Part shown: positions 37,101-49,100 of the stretch, in pieces
Layout of the letters: every line of letters starts with the position of its first letter
Position numbering within the stretch: the first letter of the stretch is position 1
NCBI GenBank assembly: GCA_947568835.1
Contig: OX387608.1
Coordinates: 5,060,001-5,124,000 of the forward strand
DNA from: Protonemura montana
Lineage: Eukaryota; Arthropoda; Insecta; Plecoptera; Nemouridae
Direction of reading: 5' to 3'
DNA: 64,000 nt
Notes under the pieces: generated by a model
What the model was told of the DNA's origin: nothing
Database searches by the model: none
Seen by the model: the letters and a program-made list of their open reading frames with translations, nothing else
Position numbers and translations under genes: made by a program

Positions 37101-40100
37101 GCCATTCTTCAAAAAAAAAAAAAATTGTCATTTGATGTTCTTTTACTCTATTTTTATAGATCTCTTTTCCTTTTTGACAAACCGTTCGGGCCCTTTGATT
37201 TGATCCGTCATTCTCATCAAATGCACTAAAAACCCTATAAAAAATTATGCGTCCAAGTAGCTCAATGGGTTAGAGCAACACTCACGATAGCTAGAGATCG
37301 GGGTTCGAGTCCCCCTTCGGGCATTACATTTTGAGAGGGTAGTGTGTTACTAATAATAAAATACTCACGTTCAGCATCAAATTAGAAGAAAACCTCAATC
37401 CGTTTGGCAAGATTCGCTCAGCGGCGATTTGGGCAGACCCACGATCTAACCCTCCAGCAAAAACTGTCTTTATCAAGTCGACTGACCTATCACGATGCTG
37501 CTAACTAGAACTACGAGCGCTAATTACCTAAAGTACAGTCTGGTACTGACGTGGTGCAATTCATCGCAATTACGGTGCAATGGATCGACGGTAGATTGCT
37601 AAACGTTTCGAGTTTTTGTGAAAGAACGTGGCAGTGCACGATTTGATTCGATGATTTGTGGTGTTTAACGACGCACTGTTTTGACAATGGGCCGTGCGGC
37701 ACTGGTCTAATGGCGTCGGTGAATGAGTGGTTGATGATGAGAATGATGATGAACCTAACCTAGCCTAGAAGGGAGGAAGGCAAATTCAGTGTCTGGACGT
37801 AGCCTACTCCTGTCGAAGAGCACCAAGGGTACCACCGGCTGAACGTCCCTTCCGAAAGACGGTACAACGCGAACAACAGGATTCCTCCACAAATCCATGC
37901 TGTCGAGAGGTTGATAAGCAAGGCGAATGAAGTTGCTGTACTAACTTTCATTCCTCCAACCTCTCTCCCAAATAGAACTGGTCATGTGTATAATGATCAC
38001 CCATCCAATACCTGACTCAGCGCAGTGTTGCTTAACTTCGGTGATCTCATGGGAACCGGTGTTTCTAACATACCAAACCGTGCACGATTTGTAATGGAAA
38101 TTGTTGCAACTTGCAACCTGAGTAGCACATGCGATCGTGGATGCATTTTTGCTAGCATGTGGTTCGTTGCAGTGAACTGATTTATTGACGGGGAAGCCGA
38201 TTATATAGTACTTTAATAATAAGATAAAGTAGCCCTTGTGCCAACATTTCCCTATTAATTCTTATGGGTTTATATATGACGGAAGAAGGCTGCATGTTGG
38301 CCATTTTAACTACTTGGTTGCTATTCTGAAGATGGTATAGATGTTCTGATGGCGTTTTTGTGACTAAAAGCTGTGAAACCATCTCGAAAATTGTTTGATT
38401 GTAGCTATTTTAGATCGAATTTCTTTGCAATTTTTTTATTTTATTTTTTTTATCAACTTCTTTACTAAATAGTAAATAGACAATTTCACATAAAATAAGC
38501 TGTCAGATAATTTATTTTCGTAATCTCTATTCTTCTTCTTATGCCTCACTCAAAACCAACTTCTACCAAACCTTTTTATCCGTCCAGCTTTGCAATTACA
38601 ATAAGTCATTTTTGCTGCTCGAAAATTTGCCGTCCTGTATTCATAAAATGAGCCCATAACATTACCATGCAAATATGCTTACCGGAAAGAAGTTATGCTA
38701 CTTTTTCCTCAGTTAATAATGTTGAAAAGATGTACAAATAAAAAGATATCAAGAATTTGAATTGTTGGTGCCTGAAATCAGTTAAAAATTAAAGTTTATA
38801 CTCATATCATTTAAATAAATCTTGATCCCTGATTGTGGGGCAGTTATAGGTAATCATAATTATATAATTTTGATGTACTGTGAAGCTAAGTACTCGAATG
38901 TACCGAGCCATCTAAGTACATCTGCCAGTCACAGACGTTTCAAAAGCTCCTCATTGCAAGTTACCATCTGCGCTGACCTCTGAAAGTCTGCAAGAAGTCT
39001 CAGCTAGCGCTCGTCACAAGCGAAACGAATCAAACGCGGATATGAAACACGCTGTCCACGTTGGCCAATCCGTCAAAGCGTGCGCTGGACAATTTCAAAA
39101 CCACGCGACACAACCGTTTAATTCCATATAAATAAAAATCAGCCATCGTTTCTCTTCCACCATTATAAATTACAAGAACCATACGCTTGGTATCTGTATT
39201 TAAAAATGATTTAATTGTTGTTGCCTTCAGGGGCAACTTCTCACTGCTGGCGAGATTGATATGTCCCTTTGCTTCCTACTTGGATATTCTCCCTCAAGCA
39301 TTCCCAGGACTAGTTTCATGTTTTTCTTCGCCATGATTTTCCAGCTCTTAGTTTTTTTGTTCTTCTGCTTTTACCGCTGGTTGGGATTTCTGCGAAGTTT
39401 CGCGTCGAGTTTCGCGTGTCGTAAGATGTCAAGGTTTGAAAGTGACTATTGTGGTCACAGGGTTAGTTTTTGTTGTTGTCATTAGTCGAGTCAGATGCCG
39501 TTTTATTTTTATCCATGTTGTTTGGTTTTTAAATATGAAAAGGTCGTTTAACTCGTATTGCATAATAAATTAGAATCGATTTTATCTCATAAAGTATATG
39601 AACTTTTCTATGTCCGCTATTTTGAAGTGTTAGTATATTATGCATTACTCCAAAGAATCATACTTTTCCACACACAATCGCAAGCTTAAATGGATTTTAT
39701 TTCTGTTAAAGAATATGGATTTTTGTACCAGAAAATGGCAATTTAAAAGGAAATTAAAAGAACACATAAAAAACCTCAGCTTTATAGAAGCAAACCCATT
39801 CTTTACTTAGTTATTGTCTCAAAATAATGCTCTGCGCTAAATGCTCCACCATAATATCCTGCACTAAATTTCTTTGAACTTCCGACCTACCAAACCTAGT
39901 TAAAAATCACCGACAATCTTGCCATTTCACGCCAAATTAGGCAATCAGCGAAACAACGACCAGCGAAATCACACAAATGGCAAATTGCTTCGCATCTGGA
40001 TTGAAATGTTACCGTTCAGAACACCGCTAGAGCGATTGTCACCGCTCAGCTGTTCACGTCTGCATCATCCCGTTGTCCGTGCTATGCCATTACAAACCGT

Positions 40101-43100
40101 GAACTAACTCTATTGCTCATTACTTCCTTGCAGATCGGACCACTAGACAACACCAAGCCGAAAAAGTCATGGGGTGAACGCCTCAAACTTGGTGGCACCA
40201 AAAGCGACAAGCTGCGAGATGACGATCGCCGTCAACAGCAACAACTGCAACAACAACAAGAAGCCGCCCACAACAACTACCTAGTCCAAGAGTACCACAA
40301 GTACGGCACCCTATCCGACGGAAGCGCTTTATCCAAGTCGATGAAGTATGCCGAGACCTGGTTGTACGGCAGCGTCCGTCAACCATCATCGTCGCATCCC
40401 CTTCTCTACCAACAACCCCCGTCGATGTCTGTCCTTCCCGCCGAACTGTCTCGCAACACGTTCAATCCCTCCCACATTCCGCACATCTCCATGTGTTCCT
40501 GTCCCGAGTTCATCGGCGGCACGATGCGTTCCAAAAAGAACACCTCATCATCGGGTATCTGCAAGAAGTGCGGTGGTTCCCGTATGCCTTGGCGTGGTGG
40601 TGGTACCCTCCGCGCCGGCACCGTACGCATGACGGCCGACACCGCGCGATTTGGAGGCACGGTCCGCGTTACCAGCAACCGAGTGCGACCCTCGTTAATG
40701 AACGTCGCCCCAAACATGTCCACCTTCGTGCCAGACCCGTACGACCTGATGAGGAGGAACAGGCTTGCTGCTCCCGCGCCTGACGACGACGTCAAACGGG
40801 GACGCCGCGCGAAGAGCACTTCGCCGGGACGCCACAACATAAGGAGGTCGCCGTCGCCGCCGGCTTCGCGCGCTAATGAGGCGCGAAGGGCGCGTAGGGA
40901 CTTTGCTTGGGAGAGCGATGACGTTGATGTCGAGTCGCCGGACAACAAGAGGAAGTCGATTCTGGAGTGCGACGTCAACCCTTATCGGCTGATTTCGAAG
41001 GGGAACAGCGATGAAGTTGAGGCTCCGCACGAAGACGACGACGAGCTGAGCGATGACATGAGCGACAACGCGCTCGAGGACGTTAAAGGGGAGACGGTGC
41101 CCGCTGAGCGGAAGACCAAGACCCCTGAGGTCGAGAAATCGGTGAAGAAGGGCGTGACGATCGGTGGGCAACGCATCAAAGTGTTTGCTAGCTCGCCGTC
41201 GGTCTCCGTCGACGCCGAGTATGTCGCAGACGAACCTGAAGAGACAAAGCGACCGACGGCGACGTCGATGATCCCTCGTTTCCAGTCGCCCAAGCGACCT
41301 CAGCGCAGGATCAAGTCGCTGGACGGCCTGGCGGTCAAGAGCACGCTGTCCACTGCCAAAGACGAAGCCGAAATCGAGAGTGGAGAGGCGCAGAGTTCAA
41401 GCAACTCCCAAATAGAAAGGAGAAGCAATTTGATTTCTTCGAACATCAAGTCCATACTGAAAAAACCATCTTCGCCGGCCGCGGGCGGCAACGGCGAGCT
41501 GCCGACTACGGTTACCAGTTCTCAGCTGCCGTCGATGACTTTCAGTGACACCATTCGGAAACCGGACAGCGTCGAGAGTCAGTCGAACGTCAAGCGGCCA
41601 GCGACCACCACGACGGTTGCTAAGGACAAGACGGTGGTTGCGAGTGCTATCCCGAAGACTATCAACGAGAAACGGGAGGGCAGGAAGAAGAAACAGGTGC
41701 AGTTTGACGACTCGGTCATCGGGAATGTGAGCGTGGAGACCGAGTTGAGTGATGTGAAAGAGGGTGATGATGTGGGTGATGATAAGGTGATCGAAGTGCG
41801 GTTTAAAGTGAGCGAGCCGAGTGCGCAGCGTGTTTTTGGTGTTAAGGATGATGAGGACAGGTTGATAGGTGAAGACTCTGAGGATATTTCTGAGCGGGTT
41901 GGCGACGAGAGGATGGCGCCGACCGTGGGACGTGTGTGGACCAATCAATTGCTGACTCCTGGTAAGTTGAACGCACGGCGCTGGGTTGTAGACAGTTTTT
42001 GATTTTGGGGGTTAGCTGATCAGAGAGTTTTCGAAAGACAAAATGAAGCCAAAAATCGTAAAATAAGCATCACATATTATATATAAAAAAACTTACATTT
42101 TGGCGTCATTTTGGCGGATTTATCTATGATAACATATAAATATTTTCGAGTCTTGACGGCATCAGGCAGCTTTTGGGCGATCGTAGACCATTTCTCGAAA
42201 TATTCTAGGGCCATATCCACAGAACAGATAATAAATTTAGCCCCGGAGTTTAAAATTATTAGCCAATCACAGACCGTGTTTTCATATTTTCATAGGTGAC
42301 CATGGAGATAAAAACTTTACTCACTCATTTTTAAGGGTGTAGCTTAAACTTTGCTTTGTGAATCCGACCCTTGATATCAATATTTCAAACAGACGCATGG
42401 TTTTAAAACAACATGGTGGCTAAAAACATGCATGTGTCTTTTGCTAAAACAGCCCATTCCTTGCCAATTGTATAAATTTCAGTGAGTACATGCATATAGC
42501 AGTGCATCATTTGGGGGTGGAAGGCGTGGAAGAAGATAGGAGATAGATTTTAGAAGGAAAAATTTAGAGGAAAAAATTGGCATGAATTTAAATTAATGGG
42601 GGAAAAAAATAGGAAAGAAAGGGATTAAGATTGTAGAAAAAGGTGTTGAAAAGTGGAATGGAATTATTGGTATGGATGAAAAAAAGGATGAAAAATGTGA
42701 ACAGTTTTAGGGAATTGATAAAGAAGGGGATGTGATTCGAAGAATGGAAAGAAATACTCAGATACTGAATAAATCTTTTTGAAATAAATATAAATATCAA
42801 TACGGTTTAGTTTTCAAGGCAATCTAGGTACGTTGCAAGAGTAGCTACAATTTATTTGCTTTACGTTCAGAACACGAACGATGGTCAGGTATTTTACAAC
42901 TTCAGTCTTACGACAATTGGCGGATGGTGTTAGTCTAACCGTTAGACGGGAAATTAACCTAAAATTTTCGCCAAATAATTACGGTACTTGCCATAAAGAT
43001 GGTCATTTCCTGAATTGCTTTAATTGCAAAATCGGTTCAGGTTTGAAAATGACTAGCAAATTCACACTAGTCGTGCTAAGATTTATTTACTCCTCAGTTC

Positions 43101-46100
43101 GGGCAATTATTTTCTTTAACACTTAACACAAATCAAACACTTTCCCAAATTTATTGTTGCTAATCGGTAGTTACTTGTAATTACACGTTCGACAAACGCT
43201 ATATTAAATCTTACAAGCTTAAAATCCAATTCACCACCTTTGTTACCGTTTGACCTTGTTCGGAAATGACAAATGTTATGATAATTAATTGAACAAGATT
43301 CCCACATTAATCTCATTGTGTTCGTGAATTCTTTCTGCCTCATCACTTTCTCCCCGATTCGAGAGAGGGGAGTTGATCGATCGACTCGTTTTATCGCAAC
43401 CTAGAAAATTGCACTTGCTTAGTTCTGATCAAACTTACCATACATAATAACACATGTCGTTAGTGCGTACCTCTACTCGTACCCACTTGGGGATTTCACT
43501 TCCGTTCAGCAACCTCTAATACGAAGCGATTTTGCTCAGCGGAGAAATTACCTAGATCGAATCAAGCCGATCAAAATGCTTTGCAATCTAATCGATGCTC
43601 TTTTGAAATCGGTTACGGATTTAATTCGAAACTATCGGACAATTCGTTGTAGAGATTTCGTTATTTTGTAACGGGGGGGTATATAATTTGTGTCTGGTGA
43701 CTCTCGTCTTTTTTTCTCTGTCGTGGTGTAATTAAATTTTGGTGTGCCGCGTGTATACGGCTCACATTTTCGATTTCATTTCCCTAAACAGATAATTAAA
43801 TAGTGATCAATTGTTGTGATGTCAATTATATTTTGGTCACACTATTAAAATGGCATGATGGATTTTAAATATGTCCGAGCGATAATCAAGGGAGAAAGTA
43901 TGTAGATATTTTTTTTAATCTAATACTTTTAATATAAAAGGCACATACTTATACGTGTCAATTATTCGAGTTGAATTAGACATGTGTCAAATTGACTGCT
44001 TTATCCCGCAAATTTTTTATTAAGTTTTACCCGATTAGCTCTTTGTTATTGACCTTAGAGAGATGTTAATGTTGTTTCGTTTTAACGCTACGGGCAAATT
44101 GGGCGCCGATCGAAATTAAATACCTGTGCATAGGCTCGATTCCGTGCGGGTTCCACACACAATATCGTATCCTTTCACTGCTGTATTTATTTACCATTGG
44201 GTTTCTGAGAGAAAATCAACTCTAAACTTTAGAAAGCATGCAGTTAGCGTGTAGTGCTACCTGCGCTAGAGCGTACGTGTTTTTTTTTTGTGATATAGTT
44301 TTCGACTAGGTCTAAACTCGATTAAAACTTTGCCTGCGTAGTGGTTATCTTGTTGGGCGAAGTAAGGTTTCGGTGAGGCTGTAGCTTTGATTTAACTCAA
44401 GTTAAAACTATAAGAATTATTTTAAGATTGGTGAAGTATCTTGTTTTTGCGTGGAAACTATTGTCGAAGCTTGGCGATTACAAGGATTGATCTATCTCTT
44501 ATGAATCATTATAACGGTTTAAGTTATTATTATTATTATCATTATCATTTTTTTTTTGCAAAACTTTCGCCGAATCTGCGTTGAATATTCGCCGAAGAGT
44601 TTGCTAATAGTAAAATTCAATGACAAGGTTGAGCTCAATGATCGGATGATACTTTTAAAAATGTATTGCCGAAACTATCGCCGAAACTTCAGTGAAGACT
44701 TCGCTAGTTGAATTCAATCACAATGTCGATCAAAAAGACTTTAAGCCAGATTTTATTTAAAGTGTATTTTGAGGAAAATGTGTTGCTACCCAGCAGTAAG
44801 CGAAGGTTTGGGGAATAATTCAGTCGTTGATCTTGAACATTGACGGTCACAGTCGACACCAGTTGATCTCTTCCGCGAAATCGCCAGGAAGAAATTGAGC
44901 GATATGCGTCGAACACCTCACCGGAGAAAGGTCACAATTACTGCAAGTGAATAAAAAAAGTTAATTGCATGCAGGGTAATTTCTAAACAATTTTTTTGTA
45001 CCTCTTGCGAAATTGATTTTTTTATTCCATGTGCGTTTTAGTTTTGAAACTTCTTAATTCGATTTCCAAGAAATGGTTTTTGTGGTCATAAAAACTAGAC
45101 GTGTGATTTTTTTTGTTTGTTTTCTTAAACTTTAACATAAACATTCGGAAGTTGCAAATATCGATAGAAGCGTAGGCTACTTACCGGCATCGATTTTCCC
45201 ATCCTCCCTTCTAAGAGAGGTTGGGTTCATCATTCCCATCATCATCCACTCATTTATTGAAGCAAACAAACCAGTCCCACCCAACCCGTTGTCAAAACAG
45301 TGCGCCGTTTAACAAAGAAATAAGATTTTTCAGTCTTATTTGTTAACATTTATTAAAATAAAAATTTAATCACATTTAGGTTCTTTGAAATCTTATTTAA
45401 ATTGTAAACGCTTGCAATGCGTGGGGTATTTTATTATTATGAACACTGCTACCGTCCCAAAAATTGATGCCCAAACGGGGACACGAACAATGACACCAAA
45501 CGGGAAGTTCCCCGTTTGGGCAGCAATATTTGAGACGGTAACGTAGTGTTCATAGTAATAAAACACAGTTAGGTTAGCCACATCGAAATATCTGAGCCAG
45601 TTTTTTAGTACACGACGTTTCAAACAAGCAACTCTCGATCTCGATCATGCCAATCAGATTCCAATCAAATTCCATGCTATGTTTTCGCTGACCAATTGAA
45701 TAATGTGCATCAATCGATAAAAAAAAAAAAAAAAGACAGGTGTTTGCAGTTTACACGCTCGTGATTGGTCGACACCCAACGGTATTGAAAAGGGAAAGGA
45801 ATTCCTTCAAGATAGGATACTCGTTCTTGAGCATTCCATTCGACAGTTTTGAAAGTCGTTAGTCGCCCTTTGACACGAGCTGGGAGACCGACTACGAAGC
45901 TTCAGAACATTTCGCACTTTCAGTTTTCTTGAGGAGCAGAAATTATTCAACTTTTTTTTCATGCTTCTGTCCCGTGATGTCAATTTGCCGAGTATGAAAG
46001 TTACAAGACGTTTTTTTACACTGTGGCGCCAAACATCCATATTGAGATGAGACTGACAGTCTAGCCCGTGAGAGAAGATGCTAGCACAAGGACTGACCCT

Positions 46101-49100
46101 GCATTGCTACAGTCTAGCCTGTGAGAGAAGATACCAGCACAAGGACTGTCCCTGCATTGCTACAGTCTAGCCCGTGAGAGAAGATGCTAGCACAAGGACT
46201 GACCCTGCATTGCTACAGTCTAGCCCGTGAGAGAAGATGCTAGCACAAGGACTGTTCCCTGCATTGCTACAGTCTAGCCCGTAAGAGAAGATACCAGCAC
46301 AAGGACTGTTCCCTGCATTGCTACAGTCTAGCCCGTGAGAGAAGATGCTAGCACAAGGACTGCCCCAGCATTGCTACAGTCAAGCCCGTGAGAGAAGATA
46401 CCAGCACAAGGTCTGCCCCAGCATTGCTACAGTCTAGCCTGTGAGAGAAGATGCTAGCACAAGGACTGTCCCCCAGCATTGCTACAGTATAGCCCGTGAG
46501 AGAAGATACCAGCACAAGGACTGTCCCCTGCATTGCTTCAGTATAGCCCGTGAGAGAAGATACCAGCGCAAGGACTCTCCCCAGCATTGCTACAGTCTAG
46601 CCCGTGAGAGAAGATACCAGTACAAGGACTGACCCAGCATTGCTACAGTCTAGCCCGTGAGAGAAGATACCAGCAATAAAACTGTCTCCAGCATTGCTAC
46701 AGTCTAGCCCATGAGAGAAGATACCAGTACAAGGACTGACCCAGCATTGCTACAGTCTAGCCCGTGAGAGAAGATACCAGCACAAGGACTGTCCCCTGCA
46801 TTGCTACAGTCCAGCCCGATTACAGCTCGAAAACAAAACATCTTCTCATGACAAAATATCTAGAGCAAAAGCAAAATGGCGGATATCAACGGAGAAGATA
46901 TGAAGCGTTTTTTTTCTTCAAAATGGCAGTTGACCCGTAGGTCACCCGACAACGACCGGTGGCGCCTCTATCGGGAAGTAATGTTTTCCAGTTGAATGGA
47001 TAAGAGCTATAAATCGACCACATTGCGCGACCGATGATTAGAATATTTGTAATCCCCGTCGCCATTCTGCACGCAATATAAACTCGTTGTAACAGATGGT
47101 GTAACAGCTTGTTATCATTTTGATTGACAGTTTAACAATGATGGAGCTATACTCTCTCGTGTCCTAGCCGGTTGAGATCTGCCATTATTTTCTATCATCT
47201 CTACAATTAAGTTAACTACAGAACCTCGCTGCTCGATCGGTGACCTACGATAGGCCTGTGTCAGCCAATGTGCGCCTTATGATTGTATTTAATTCTTATG
47301 CATTACACGAGGAAAAGAACATTGAAAATTGCAATACTCTATGTTGGTTCGACGAAAAAGAACAAAAAAACGGAGTAAAAACAAGCTGGGAACACATTTT
47401 CTATCATTTTAATACATTCACTAATGATAGCTTCACTTTTAAACTAAAAAAAAATCTTCTGATTTCGTCATCGCTTTCAGTTTCCACGGTAAATTTTTTT
47501 GTGAATTTTTCCACACCTCTCCATGTCTTGAAAAGTGTCCATGTCATTACCGGCCAAAGCGTCCACCCACCTCGGTTGTAAACGCAACGCAATTACTCTC
47601 CACTGAATTTTGAATGTAAATTACCGAAAAACCTGCATGTAACCACGGTGATTTTGTGAGTGACCATCGCGGCTATGCGTTCCTGATTATCTCACGTCCA
47701 TTGAAGGCGCATGTGGGAGACTTTATTGCTTTCCTGGTTTGGAGGTGGACTTAAGATGACCACTTCGTGGTTTGTCAAGATGAGGTTGATGGCCTTTTGA
47801 TGTGTTCAACGCATGACTGAGGGGGAAATTGGCGATATAAATTGTTTTTTTCTGAAGTTTGAAATTGTAGTGAGAAGTTTCTTCGAGTCCGGAGGTCATA
47901 GGATTTGAAATGGTGTTTGAAAGTTGATTGACATTATTTACAGGATTAAGAATATATTTTTTCAGTGGTATTTTAAATAATTAACAGTCTGTTAATATAT
48001 TATTTGCTTGGTAACAGCAGAAAATGTATTTTTTCGCTTATGAAATATGATGTAAATTGCAAATTCTTGCTATGCGCGGGGTATTTTATTATTAGGAACT
48101 CTAAAAACCTATCATCGATGTCCGTTTGGGTATCTTTTGAAAAGATAATAGTTTTCCTAATAATAAAATTAAAAATTAAAATATTTTCTTTATTAACGGT
48201 CTGTTAGTTTCTTAACGTGCCACTGAAAATCTGTTCATAACGTATATTTATAAACTTGACATACTTTTGAGCATTAAAAGTCAGAATTATTCATTAGTAA
48301 TTCTCTGTGGTTATTGAAAAGGTGTTACATTTTTTTGCTGGTGCCCAATTCGGTTAAATATGGGTTTATTTAATCCGCTTTTAACAGATTTTCTGTTCAA
48401 AAATCATTTAAATTGGTTTCATCTAAACGATCCAGTAAACACCTCTAAATTTAACCTAAAATAATCGCTTTTAACTCATCATTAAACCACTGACCAGCAC
48501 TAAACTGGCATCAAAAACTCCTTTTCAATCAGCTTTTGTAATCTTTATTGTTTTCTAAAAGCATGAAATCGATTTTTTGATTATTTCACCCTTTTCTCGA
48601 TCTCGATAACGCATCATTTCTGAGCAACGCAAATTCCTATCTTACGTCAAGAGTGATGATGGTAAATTTCTCCTCAGGACCAAAGCAATCTATGATTTAG
48701 ATGCTAGAAAAAAACTCGTGTTCTGGCGCGAGATCGTTAGGCTCTACACCTTGAACTTTCTAAGACGTTGTACGTACGCTTGACTTTTCAACGAGAATAG
48801 TAGAAGATTTTTCTGAAAGCCTATGCTCGTAATAACATGATATTTAAAGCAAGGTCGAGCACAGTTATTACAAACTTTTTACAATGAGTTTTTTCCAACG
48901 TGAAAAGGTTGAAAAATGAAGACTCGCTTCAAGCTTGCGCGACAAACTAACAGATTCAATTACAAATATATTGCATTACCAGTTTTTTTTTTTGGCTTGT
49001 GTTTGTGTGACGCATGCATTTTATTTTTATCCACTTGACAATCGTCTCGGATTCGCAAATGCAATTAAATATCGCAACGAGGTCGCACGATCTACCCACA

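Noticed and set aside
40406-40978. 190-codon minus-strand ORF as a gene
   Set aside because: Antisense shadow of RhoGEF exon 2. The forward frame has matched splice phases and a continuing protein.
46348-46632. Repeat protein encoded by the minisatellite
   Set aside because: The frames are open on both strands because the unit is about 54 bp, but unit lengths vary (53-54) so frames are not kept through the array.
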